DNA of 42,066 bases from Actinomycetes bacterium. Its GTDB lineage: Bacteria; Actinomycetota; Acidimicrobiia; Acidimicrobiales; Bog-793. The translations under genes and the position numbers were made by a program. Within the stretch, counting starts at the first letter, position 1, and the number at the start of each line of letters is the position of its first letter. Location: the NCBI GenBank assembly GCA_021791795.1, contig JAJYVX010000001.1, positions 30,360 to 72,425 on the forward strand, in the 5' to 3' direction. The notes beneath the pieces were generated by a model. The model ran no database searches, was not told the DNA's origin, and saw nothing but the letters and a program-made list of their open reading frames with translations. This document shows, piece after piece, positions 16,378 through 24,397 of the stretch.

Positions 16378-18373
16378 AGAGCCGCTCGGCGAGGGTGGTG
16401 TACACGCCGCCCAGGGACTGCCCCGAGCCCACTGCTGTGCAGGACATCGGCTGCCCGCACGAGACAGCCCTGAGGATCGAGCTGCCAGCCGGGTTGGGGC
16501 TCGCTGCAGGTGACCAGATCGTGCCGTTCCACCGTTCGACCAGGGTGAACGCCGTCGCCGTCGGCCCTTCGAAGTAGCCCACAGCCGAGCACGTCGATGG
16601 AGTGGGGCAGGACACCGAGGCCAGGCTGGTGTAGGTCGCTCCCTTCGGGTGGTGCGCGCGCTCGATCGACCATCTCGTGCCGTTCCACTGCTCGACGAGC
16701 ATGTGGCGAGCCGAGCCTACGGCCACGCACGACGTCGTCGTGGGGCAGGAGACCCCGGTGAGGACGGCGTCGCTCGAGAGATACGGCTTGGGGAAGGAGA
16801 CGAACCTCCAACTGGTGCCGTTCCATGACGCGGCCACGTTGCCTACCGCGACACAAGTCGACAGGGACGGGCAGGACACGGACCAGAGATCGTCTCGCGC
16901 ACGGCTTCCGTTCGGCTGGACTGTCCAGGACCCACCGTTCCAGTGCCCGACGAGCGAGCCGCCTTCAAAGGCGCCTACGGCGACGCACGACGAGGCCGAT
17001 GCGCAGGCGACGGCCTGCAGCCTTCCTCCTGCCTCGCGGGGGGTCGGCCGCACTGACCAACTCGCGCCGTTCCACTGTTCGACGAGTGAAGTGACGCCCG
17101 ACGCGCCGTAGTAGGAGCCGACGGCGATGCACTCGACGGCCGACGGGCACGAGATCCCGAACAGCTGGCTCGACTGGGGTCCGGTCACGTTCGGGGTCTT
17201 CTCTGCCGTCCACGAGCTTCCGCTCCACTGCTCGACCAGCGTGACATGGCCGGCGGGGAAGACCTTCTCCTGCCCGGCGGCGAAGCAGGAGTGGCCCGAG
17301 ACACACGAGATGCCTGCGAGGTCGTCTCCGGGGTTTGCCGTCGGCGACGCGGTGAGCGACCAGGAGGTGCCGTCCCAGTGTTCGATCAGCGTGCCGACCT
17401 CGTTCGCGTAGCCGACGGCGAAGCACGACGACCTGCTCGTACAGAAGACACCCTCGAAGTAGACGCTCGCCGACCCGAAGGCCACATTCGTCGGCTGGAC
17501 CTTCCAGTGGCGGCCGTCCCAGTGCTCGGCGAGAGTGACGCCAACGCCGTCGGTGTCGGTGTGGTAGCCGACAGCCGTGCAGGACGACGGCGAGAGGCAG
17601 GAGACCGCTTGCAGCGTGGGAGGCGCCCTGCCCGGTGGGTTGGCGCTCAGCTCCGTGGACCACTTTCGACCGTCCCAGTGCTCTGCCAGCGTCGAGCCGT
17701 TCGCGCGGCCGACTGCGATGCAGGAGGAGGGAGACGGGCAGGACACGGCGTTCAGCTCCCGCAAGACCGTCCGGCGCGGATGCGGGACGCGCTCGATCGA
17801 CCACCGCGCGCTGTTCCAGTGCTCCGCGAGGGGGAGCTCGTGGCGCGAGCCGGGCTGCACGTAGTAACCGACGGCGAAGCACGAGGACGCCGTCGGGCAG
17901 TCGATCCCGGACAGCTTGCTCGCCCCGGTCACACCCCGCGGGATCGGGCTCGTCTGCACCGACCAGGCGGTGCCGTCCCAGTGCTCGACGAGGGGCACCG
18001 TCACGCCCGAGGCACCCTTGTCCTGCCCCACTGCGAAACAGGAGGAGATGGACGGACACGACACGCCCCGGAACGTGCTCGCAGTGCTGCCCGCCGGGCT
18101 CGCCACCGGTTCGACGGTCCAGGCCGTCCCGCTCCAGACCTCGGACAGAGCGGCATCGGCGCCGGTCTCGGTGACGCCGTAGCCGACCGCCGTGCAAGAG
18201 GAAGCCGAGGCGCAGGAGACGGCGGTCAGATAGCTCGGCACGGGTCCCGTGGGATTCGGCGTCGGTTGGATGACAGGACCAGCGCCGGTGCCGACCAGTC
18301 CTCCGAGAGCGATCCCGACCACCGGAACCACTTGCTCACTGCCACGGGCGAAACATACAGCGGCAGTTCCCAC
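16376..18373 (-). CDS. Repeat protein with 13 Cys-paired SCxSxSSCxAVG units (probable surface/secreted protein)
   Basis: About 665 residues, almost entirely repeats of roughly 45-50 residues: each has a core such as AVSCPSPSSCTAVGY, a middle part like LAEHWDGxxW, and a joining PTPNPxG-like turn. I count 13 cores; each has two cysteines five residues apart, presumably a disulfide or a turn. The regular W- and G-rich pattern suggests a beta-propeller-like fold. The GTG start at 18373 is preceded by GAGG; open frame upstream of it lies within the deacetylase gene and is Arg-rich shadow. The N-terminus has a weak hydrophobic stretch (VVPVVGIALGGLVGTGAG) that may be a non-classical signal or anchor. 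Transcribed from the same strand, 8 bp after the deacetylase stop, so probably the same operon. No enzyme motif is seen. Confidence 0.8.
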   Translation of the reverse strand: MGTAAVCFARGSEQVVPVVGIALGGLVGTGAGPVIQPTPNPTGPVPSYLTAVSCASASSCTAVGYGVTETGADAALSEVWSGTAWTVEPVASPAGSTASTFRGVSCPSISSCFAVGQDKGASGVTVPLVEHWDGTAWSVQTSPIPRGVTGASKLSGIDCPTASSCFAVGYYVQPGSRHELPLAEHWNSARWSIERVPHPRRTVLRELNAVSCPSPSSCIAVGRANGSTLAEHWDGRKWSTELSANPPGRAPPTLQAVSCLSPSSCTAVGYHTDTDGVGVTLAEHWDGRHWKVQPTNVAFGSASVYFEGVFCTSRSSCFAVGYANEVGTLIEHWDGTSWSLTASPTANPGDDLAGISCVSGHSCFAAGQEKVFPAGHVTLVEQWSGSSWTAEKTPNVTGPQSSQLFGISCPSAVECIAVGSYYGASGVTSLVEQWNGASWSVRPTPREAGGRLQAVACASASSCVAVGAFEGGSLVGHWNGGSWTVQPNGSRARDDLWSVSCPSLSTCVAVGNVAASWNGTSWRFVSFPKPYLSSDAVLTGVSCPTTTSCVAVGSARHMLVEQWNGTRWSIERAHHPKGATYTSLASVSCPTPSTCSAVGYFEGPTATAFTLVERWNGTIWSPAASPNPAGSSILRAVSCGQPMSCTAVGSGQSLGGVYTTLAERL

Positions 18374-18381
18374 GCCAGGCC

Positions 18382-20226
18382 TCAGCCCATCGAGCTGACC
18401 GTGTAAGGGCCGTGCCAGGATCCCGCCTCCGAGAGGTACGAGTGCCACAGGAGACCGAGAGAGCCGGCCGAGAACACGTCGATAGAGCTCGAGCCGGTCG
18501 TGACCGCCGCCAGAGCGCCTGCCATGTCGCCCCCGGCGGTCGCCACGGCCGGTCCCTTCCAGCGGTTGGCGGAGAGCCAAGCGTTGACGAGGTCGCCTTC
18601 GCCGTCGGACCAGAAGACGTGCTCGTCTCCGTTCGGGCTGCTCAGCCCGACGGGAGTGATCGAGCCGACTCCGAGCGCGATCAGGTACGGACCGTGCCAC
18701 CTGTTCGCGTGCTCGTAGAGGTGCAACAGGTTCCCGTGCCGATCGGCGAAGAAGACGTCCTCACCGACCTTCGTCCTCACCGCAGACGGTGCCGAGGCGA
18801 GTGAGCCTCCGAGAGGCGCAGGAGCCGACCAGGTGCCCGTCCGCCGCAGCCATGTGTGCCAGAGAGAGCCGTCTTTGCCCTTCCAGAAGACGTCGAGCCC
18901 ACTGGCCGAAGTGGCGATCGAGCTCAGCTCCGGCCAGGCACCGGTCCCGAGTTGCGCGGAGCGCGTTGCCACGACGGGAGCGACGGCCCACCGGCCGCCG
19001 GCGAAGTGCTCGCCCCAGATCGCACCGCCGGCAGCCCAGAGCACGTTCTCGTCGCCGTCGGGGCTGAACACCGCGCTCAACGCCCCCGCATGTGCCAGGT
19101 CGCCGGTCGAGATCGAGGTGGAGCCGACGAGCACGTACGGCCCGTGCCATCTCCCCTTGGCGTAGTAGCTGTGCCAGAGGCTGCTCGACCGACCGATGAA
19201 GAAGACGTCCATGGCGTCGTCCGTCGTGCTCGTAGCCACGGCCACCGGAGCGGACGCCACTGCACCCGGAGAGGTGAGCGTGGCCGGGCCGTGCCACCTT
19301 CCGTCCGAGTACCAGCTGTTCCAGAGGGCGCCGTCCGCTCCCCGCCAGAAGACGTGCTCGCCGCCGGGAGTGCCGACGGCCGACACCGCCGGCGCGCTCG
19401 CACCTCTTGTCGTCCGGCCGAGGAGGTCGACGAAGGTGTACCCGTGGCTCTCGAAGAATCCGATGACGGTCGGCAGAGCAGCCACCGTGGCGGGCATCGG
19501 GATCGCCTGGTTGTGCATGAGCACGACGGGGTGCGTCAGCGCTCCGCCTTCGGTCTCGGCGAGCCTGATTATCCGCCTCACCCAGTACGACGAGCCGGAG
19601 CCATCCGCCATCCAGTCCTCGGTGTCGACGTTCCAGAGCCAGACCGACATGCGGAGGGATCGAGCGACGTGCAGCGTCGTCGAGTTGTAGTCGCCGTAGG
19701 GCGGCCTGAGCTCGCAGGGGGCCGTGCCTATGAGCGACTCCTGCTCGGCGATCACCTTCTCCATCTGGCTCTCCTGTCCCGCGCCGGTGAGCGCCGTGAG
19801 GTCAGGATGGCTCCAGGTGTGGTTCGCCACGAGGAAGCCGGCAGCCTGCTCTGCCCTCACGTCTGAGGGCCACGACGCCTCCTGTACGCCGACGTTGAAG
19901 AAGGTTGCCGGCACGTTGAAGCTCTCGAGGATGTGCAGGATCGCCATGGTGCTCGGGCCGGGGCCGTCGTCGAACGTGAGAGCCACGGTCTTGGCCGCTC
20001 CGGGCACGCTCGGCGCGTCGAAATTGACCCCGTAGGGAGCTGCCGGGCAGCCGTTGCCGGCGGACCGCAGCAGCGCAGCACCGCCCCCGCCTCCCGCTCG
20101 GCCTGCCTTGTGGGAGGCGCCGCCACGGATCGCGCCAGCCCAAGAGGGGAGCGGCGCCACGAGCGCGGGCAAGCCAAGAGCGAGGAGCAGAGCAACCGCC
20201 GCCACCGTCTTGAATCTCTTGACCAT
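18382..20226 (-). CDS. Secreted NodB-type polysaccharide deacetylase with C-terminal propeller-like lectin domain
   Basis: 614 residues. Signal peptide at 1-30 (VAAVALLLALGLPALVAP...SWA). The NodB deacetylase domain (about 78-265) has motif 1 LTFDDGPGPST (Asp86/87), motif 2 NHTWSHPDLT (His136, His140), motif 3 RPPYGDYN, motif 4 WNVDTEDW and motif 5 VVLMHNQA, so all catalytic and metal-binding residues are kept. It should remove N- or O-acetyl groups from peptidoglycan or another glycan outside the cell. The C-terminal half repeats units such as DVFWKGKDGSLWHTW, SLWHSYYAKGRWHGP and EHVFWSDGEGDLVNAW, the tectonin/PLL-like five- to seven-bladed propeller pattern, probably for binding sugars. It is divergent from the PadR gene and upstream of the 13-repeat protein. 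Confidence 0.9.
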   Translation of the reverse strand: MVKRFKTVAAVALLLALGLPALVAPLPSWAGAIRGGASHKAGRAGGGGGAALLRSAGNGCPAAPYGVNFDAPSVPGAAKTVALTFDDGPGPSTMAILHILESFNVPATFFNVGVQEASWPSDVRAEQAAGFLVANHTWSHPDLTALTGAGQESQMEKVIAEQESLIGTAPCELRPPYGDYNSTTLHVARSLRMSVWLWNVDTEDWMADGSGSSYWVRRIIRLAETEGGALTHPVVLMHNQAIPMPATVAALPTVIGFFESHGYTFVDLLGRTTRGASAPAVSAVGTPGGEHVFWRGADGALWNSWYSDGRWHGPATLTSPGAVASAPVAVATSTTDDAMDVFFIGRSSSLWHSYYAKGRWHGPYVLVGSTSISTGDLAHAGALSAVFSPDGDENVLWAAGGAIWGEHFAGGRWAVAPVVATRSAQLGTGAWPELSSIATSASGLDVFWKGKDGSLWHTWLRRTGTWSAPAPLGGSLASAPSAVRTKVGEDVFFADRHGNLLHLYEHANRWHGPYLIALGVGSITPVGLSSPNGDEHVFWSDGEGDLVNAWLSANRWKGPAVATAGGDMAGALAAVTTGSSSIDVFSAGSLGLLWHSYLSEAGSWHGPYTVSSMG

Positions 20227-20307
20227 CAGTGATGACGATGCGCCGAGAAACGCCTCGCGACTAGAGGCAAGTGGCGGTCCTCGACAGTGAACTGTTCCGA
20301 AACGAGC

Positions 20308-20336
20308 ACATTACCGATATATCGCGATATACTCAA
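20308..20336 (-). promoter_or_regulatory. Promoter of the deacetylase gene (TTGAGT - 17 nt - TAATGT)
   Basis: On the minus strand TTGAGT (20336-20331) and TAATGT (20313-20308) are 17 nt apart, about 80 nt before the ATG at 20226. The spacer contains the 14-bp palindrome described next. Confidence 0.55.
20318..20331. promoter_or_regulatory. 14-bp perfect palindrome TATATCGCGATATA, likely PadR operator
   Basis: An AT-rich dyad, strikingly unlike the surrounding GC-rich DNA, lying in the spacer of the deacetylase promoter and overlapping a -10-like TATACT (20328-20333) for the plus-strand PadR gene. PadR proteins bind short AT-rich dyads in their own promoters, so joint control of both genes is the simplest reading. 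Confidence 0.6.
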
Positions 20337-20365
20337 GACATAGCCAATGGATGAAGGAGGACGAG

Positions 20366-21025
20366 ATGAAGGAATCTCATGACGAGGCAGGTTTCGCCGG
20401 TCCGGGACCACGGCGCGGCTCCGGTCGTTTCGGTGGGTTCGGGCCGGGGGGGATGGGCTCTGGTCGGGAGGCGGACGGAGGAGTGCCGCCGCACTTCGCC
20501 TACGGCCGCTCCCGTGGGGGACCTCCACCTTGGAGGGGCGGTCGCCGCGCCCGCCGGGGGGACATCCGGCTGGCGCTTCTGATCGGGTTGCTCGACGGTC
20601 CCGCTCATGGTTACGAGCTGATCGGTCGGCTCGAGGCGAGGACCGGCGGCGTCTGGCGACCGAGCCCCGGGTCCGTGTACCCGACTCTCCAACTCCTCGA
20701 GGACGAAGGTCTCGTGAAGGGCCGTGAGGAGGAGGGCAAGAGGGTGTTCGACCTGACCGAGGAGGGAAGGTCGGCCGCTCTCGAGGCGTCCGAGCACACA
20801 GGCGGCGACTGGCCGGGCGAGGGGAGCGCCGCCCATGTCGACCTGCGCCAGGCGATGAAGACCTTGCTGCTGGCAATGCGCCAGGTGACGGTGGCCGGGG
20901 ACGACGGCCAGCTCGCGGCGGCCGTCCAGGTGATAGTCGAGGCGAGGCAGCGGCTCTACCGGATCCTCGCCGACGGGCCTTCGGACGACGCGCCGCAGGA
21001 GGGCACGTCTGTGCAGACCGACTGA
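20366..21025 (+). CDS. PadR-family transcriptional regulator
   Basis: A 219-residue protein. Residues 1-65 are low-complexity and rich in Gly, Pro and Arg (GPGPRRGSGRFGGFGPGGMG), probably disordered. The PadR winged helix follows: RRGDIRLALLIGLLDGPAHG, YELIGRLEARTGGVWRPSPG, SVYPTLQLLEDEGLVKGREE, KRVFDLTEEGRSA. A C-terminal helical part (MKTLLLAMRQVTVAGDDGQL) matches the usual dimerisation helices. AAGGAGG at 20354-20360 is 5 nt before ATG 20366; the ATG at 20351 overlaps this site and is rejected. It sits divergent from the envelope deacetylase with a palindrome in the shared promoter region. Confidence 0.92.
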   Translation: MKESHDEAGFAGPGPRRGSGRFGGFGPGGMGSGREADGGVPPHFAYGRSRGGPPPWRGGRRARRGDIRLALLIGLLDGPAHGYELIGRLEARTGGVWRPSPGSVYPTLQLLEDEGLVKGREEEGKRVFDLTEEGRSAALEASEHTGGDWPGEGSAAHVDLRQAMKTLLLAMRQVTVAGDDGQLAAAVQVIVEARQRLYRILADGPSDDAPQEGTSVQTD

Positions 21026-21191
21026 GGCTGCCCCCGGCGATCGCCGCCACCGTGTCGGGCTGCCCGGAGCGGGCGTCGGCCCGTGGCGGTGATCGTCGCA
21101 GCCGTGCCCGGCTCAGACAGAGCGTGTCGGCGCGACAGTCCGGACACTGGACGCTGCGTGGCGGCAGGGCGGAGCGTCTAGACACTCTCCC

Positions 21192-22754
21192 ATGCGTGCG
21201 AATACCAAAACGACCCTCTCCGGGCAGGAGCGACCCCTCGACCGTCTCCGGGCCACGATTTCACAGCACCGGAGGTGGGCCGCCCGCGTGGCGTTCGCGT
21301 GCAGCGTCGGGATCGTCTTCAACCTGGCGAGTGCCGCCCCGAGTGCCGAAGCGAGTCCGCGCGCCGCATCTCCGTGGCAGAGCGTGCCCTTCCCAGCGCA
21401 GCTCTACCCGGGAGCGATGCTGCTTCTCACCAGCGGCTCGGTCATGGTGCAAAACCAGACCCCGTCCGAGGGCGGCGGCCGCGACTGGTGGCTGCTCACG
21501 CCGAACGCCAAGGGCAGCTACGTGCACGGGTCCTGGCGGCAGGTCGCGTCGCTGCCCACCGGCTACGGCCCTCTCAACTTCGCCTCCGCCGTGCTGCCCG
21601 ACGGGCGCGTCGTCGTCGAAGGCGGCGAGTACAACTTCGGCAAGGCGACGTTCACCAACCGCGGTGCGATCTACCAGCCGCTCACCAACCGGTGGACCCC
21701 GGTGGCGCCCCCCAAGGGAACGCAGTGGAAGACCATCGGCGATGCCCCCGCCACGGTGCTCGCGAACGGCACGTTCATGCTCGGAGGATCGGGCAACTAC
21801 ACCAACCGGACACAGGCTCTGCTCGATCCGAGGACGCTCAAGTGGACGATCACGGGGACGGGCAAGGTCGACGCGAACGAGGAAGCCCAATTCACCCTCC
21901 TGCCGAACGGACGGGTCCTCTCGGTCGGGCTGCAGTTCACCCCGAACTACGCCGAGACCTACGATCCGGCGACCGGCGTCTGGTCGCACGCCGGGAACAT
22001 CCCGGTGCAGCTGGTCCTCAAGCGTGACGAGATCGGTCCGCTCGTGCTCCGACCGAACGGCACGGTGTTCGCCGTCGGCGGGACGCCGCACACGGCCGTG
22101 TACGACGTGGCCACCGGGCGGTGGTCCGCCGGGCCGACGTTCCCTGTCATCGCCGGGAAGCGGCCGAACAACGCAGACGGGCCTGCGGCGGTGCTGCCGG
22201 ACGGCAACGTCCTCGTAGATGCGAGCCCCGGTCTCTACAAGCCACCATCCCACTTCTTCGTCTTCAACGGCACCTCCCTCACCCGCGTCCCGAGCCCCCC
22301 GGAGGCGTCCAGCGTCGATTCTGCTGTCGGGTACATGCTCATGCTCCCGACGGGACAGGTCCTCTTCAACGATCGGGTCGGCCAGATGGAGGTCTATAGC
22401 TCAGGCGGCCGGCCGAACCCGGCCTGGAGACCGGTGATCACAAAGGTGCCGAGGGCACTCACCGCCGGGAAGACCTACACGGTCTTCGGCGACCAGCTGA
22501 ACGGTGTGACCCAGGGTGCCTACTACGGCGACGACTACCAGAGCGCCACGAACTACCCCCTCGTGCGTATCACGTACGGGATTGACCGCGTCTACTACGC
22601 CCGCACGTTCAACATGTCGTCCATGGCTGTCACCCCCCGGTTGGCGGCGCATGCGAACTTCCGGCTTCCGCCGCACCTCCCGGCGGGCAAAGCCTCTCTC
22701 GTGGTGGTCGCCAACGGCATCTCCTCGGCCTCTGTACCCGTCACCGTCGGCTGA
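21192..22754 (+). CDS. Secreted kelch-repeat (galactose-oxidase-like) protein
   Basis: 520 residues. An Arg-rich N-terminus is followed by a hydrophobic helix (WAARVAFACSVGIVFNLASA, about 29-48), a signal peptide or anchor. Kelch-type propeller repeats follow: SAVLPDGRVVVEGGEYNFGK, ATVLANGTFMLGGSGNYTNR, FTLLPNGRVLSVGLQFTPNY, AETYDPATGVWSHAGNIP, LRPNGTVFAVGGTPHTAVYD. The last about 100 residues form an Ig-like domain (KTYTVFGDQLNGVTQGAYYG ... HLPAGKASLVVVANGIS), as in galactose/glyoxal oxidase-like proteins. The oxidase copper ligands could not be identified with confidence, so binding rather than catalysis is possible. No clear ribosome-binding site precedes ATG 21192. Confidence 0.83.
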   Translation: MRANTKTTLSGQERPLDRLRATISQHRRWAARVAFACSVGIVFNLASAAPSAEASPRAASPWQSVPFPAQLYPGAMLLLTSGSVMVQNQTPSEGGGRDWWLLTPNAKGSYVHGSWRQVASLPTGYGPLNFASAVLPDGRVVVEGGEYNFGKATFTNRGAIYQPLTNRWTPVAPPKGTQWKTIGDAPATVLANGTFMLGGSGNYTNRTQALLDPRTLKWTITGTGKVDANEEAQFTLLPNGRVLSVGLQFTPNYAETYDPATGVWSHAGNIPVQLVLKRDEIGPLVLRPNGTVFAVGGTPHTAVYDVATGRWSAGPTFPVIAGKRPNNADGPAAVLPDGNVLVDASPGLYKPPSHFFVFNGTSLTRVPSPPEASSVDSAVGYMLMLPTGQVLFNDRVGQMEVYSSGGRPNPAWRPVITKVPRALTAGKTYTVFGDQLNGVTQGAYYGDDYQSATNYPLVRITYGIDRVYYARTFNMSSMAVTPRLAAHANFRLPPHLPAGKASLVVVANGISSASVPVTVG

Positions 22755-22846
22755 CACGAGCCGCCGGAGCGCCGGCGCCTTCTGCTCCGACGACTCACGC
22801 TCGCCCCGGAGCTCGAGGTGGCTGCGACCGCCAGGTAACGTCGGTG

Positions 22847-23845
22847 ATGGTGGAGCGGTCGTACCGCAGGGGGAGTCGGCGCCATCGCGCCGCGCGCTCC
22901 GCGCGCACCGCGATGGCGCTGAGCTTTGCCTTGGCCCTGTCCGCCTGCTCATCTCATGTCGCCGCGGCGACCCATCCCCGCCGTCACCGCCCGGCGGCTG
23001 CCACGACGACATCGACCGCGGCCACAACCTCGACGACGCGACCGCCCACGACCACGACCACACGCCCCCCGACCACGACCACGACGTCGCCTCCGAGCAC
23101 TGCTGTCACGACGACCGCCCCGCCACCGACGACCCCGGCCGGGTTCACGACGACGTACACCAAGCCAGGACCACCTCCCCCTCCCTTGGCCCAGCCGACT
23201 TCGACTCATCCGCTCACGATCCTCGAGGTCGGCGACTCGCTCGGGATAGACCTCGGCTGGGGGCTCAGCGCGCTGTTCGGGTCCGACAGCTTTGTGAGGG
23301 TCATCCCGGACGCCGTCGGCGACACAGGCCTGGCACGACCGGACTTCTACGACTGGCCGGCGCACCTCGCCGAAGAGCTCGCCCAGTACCACCCGGGCGC
23401 CGTAGTGGTGATGCTCGGTGGCAACGACGCGCAGGACTTCATCGACGGGGGGCGGTTCGTCTCGTTCGGCTCGTCGTTGTGGCACACCGTGTACTCGGAG
23501 CGGGTGGGCAACTTCATGAACGAGGCCATGGCGGCAGGCGCACACGTGTTCTGGGTGGGGATGCCGATCATGGGATCGGCGGGCTTCTCGTCGGAGATGG
23601 CACTCGAGGACCAGGTCTATGCGCAGCAAGCGGCGCTCAGGCAGGGCGTCACCTACTTCTCGTCCTGGTCGTTGTTCGCCAACTCCGCCGGGCAGTACGC
23701 CCAGTACCTGCCGAACTCCGCCGGTCAGCTCGTCATGGTGCGGGACGGCGACGGCGTCCACCTCACCTACGCCGGGGCCGAGCGCCTGGCCGACGCCATG
23801 GCAGCGCCGATGGCCGAGGGTTTCGGGGTGAAGCTCTTCTCCTGA
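22847..23845 (+). CDS. DUF459/SGNH-hydrolase-like lipoprotein with Thr/Pro-rich linker
   Basis: About 332 residues. A basic N-terminus and hydrophobic helix end in a lipobox, LALSACSS, implying lipid attachment at Cys. A long Thr/Pro linker (TTTTTRPPTTTTTSPPS, about residues 50-120) resembles a wall-spanning, possibly O-glycosylated stalk. The SGNH/GDSL domain follows: ILEVGDSLGIDLGWGL (catalytic Ser), VVMLGGNDAQDF (block with Gly and Asn) and VRDGDGVHLTYAGAERLADA (Asp and His). This is the DUF459 arrangement, associated with periplasmic carbohydrate O-acetyl esterases. ATG 22847 or GTG 22844 may start it. It lies 92 bp after the kelch gene on the same strand. Confidence 0.87.
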   Translation: MVERSYRRGSRRHRAARSARTAMALSFALALSACSSHVAAATHPRRHRPAAATTTSTAATTSTTRPPTTTTTRPPTTTTTSPPSTAVTTTAPPPTTPAGFTTTYTKPGPPPPPLAQPTSTHPLTILEVGDSLGIDLGWGLSALFGSDSFVRVIPDAVGDTGLARPDFYDWPAHLAEELAQYHPGAVVVMLGGNDAQDFIDGGRFVSFGSSLWHTVYSERVGNFMNEAMAAGAHVFWVGMPIMGSAGFSSEMALEDQVYAQQAALRQGVTYFSSWSLFANSAGQYAQYLPNSAGQLVMVRDGDGVHLTYAGAERLADAMAAPMAEGFGVKLFS

Positions 23846-23869
23846 GCCGCGCCAGCCCGCGTCGGTGCC

Positions 23870-24397
23870 TCAGTTGACGCAACCGCCCGTACTGACCGGA
23901 GAGCGTGAGGACTCCGCGGCGCGCACGTCCGCCTCGACGGCGGCCATGGTGAGCGCGTAGGCGATCCCCGGGTTCGTCAGCGAACGGGCGAAGACGAGGC
24001 CGACGGCCTTCGCTGTCCCGTTGCCGGCCGTGTCCGCCATCTCGACGACGGGACCGCCCGAGTTGCCGGGCTGAATATCGGCGTTCAGCTGGTACACGTC
24101 CCGGGTCACGATGTTGGTGTTGTAGATGTCGAAGCCGACGGCGGAGAAGTTGCCGTCGGCACCGGCAGGTTGTGCTGTCAACCCACCTCCGCCCGGGTAC
24201 CCGAGCACTGTGACGGTGGCACCTCCCGGCGCCTCGGCGGTGTCGACCGGGAGCACCCGCTCCGAAAAACCCGGCACCTCGAGCACCGCCACGTCCAGTC
24301 GCGGATCGAAGAGGATCGGTGTTGCACGATGGGACCCTCGCGCATCCGAGACCGTGGGTTCCGAGTCTCCTGCGACCACATGGGCGTTCGTGACCAC
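23870..24397 (-). pseudogene. Trypsin-like serine protease (MarP/HtrA type), N-terminus missing
   Basis: A 175-residue C-terminal protease with an intact triad: His in VTNAHVVAGDSEP, Asp in FDPRLDVAVLEVPGF, and Ser in LNADIQPGNSGGPVVEM. It ends with VSTGGCVN. Actinobacterial periplasmic proteases of this type (MarP-like) have about 160 residues of four membrane helices first. Here the frame can be followed upstream through RGQRGAGFVAAPDLVVTNAH, a proper start of the protease fold, but is closed by an in-frame TGA about 20 codons further (near 24465), and no membrane domain is visible in any frame beyond it. The only in-frame start (GTG 24397) would cut the first beta-strands. I read it as a truncated or broken gene; a frameshift upstream is possible. 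Confidence 0.65.

Noticed and set aside
18374-18700. N-terminal extension of the 13-repeat protein
   Set aside because: This Arg-rich stretch lies inside the deacetylase gene in another frame; a GTG with a GAGG box at 18373 is a better start.
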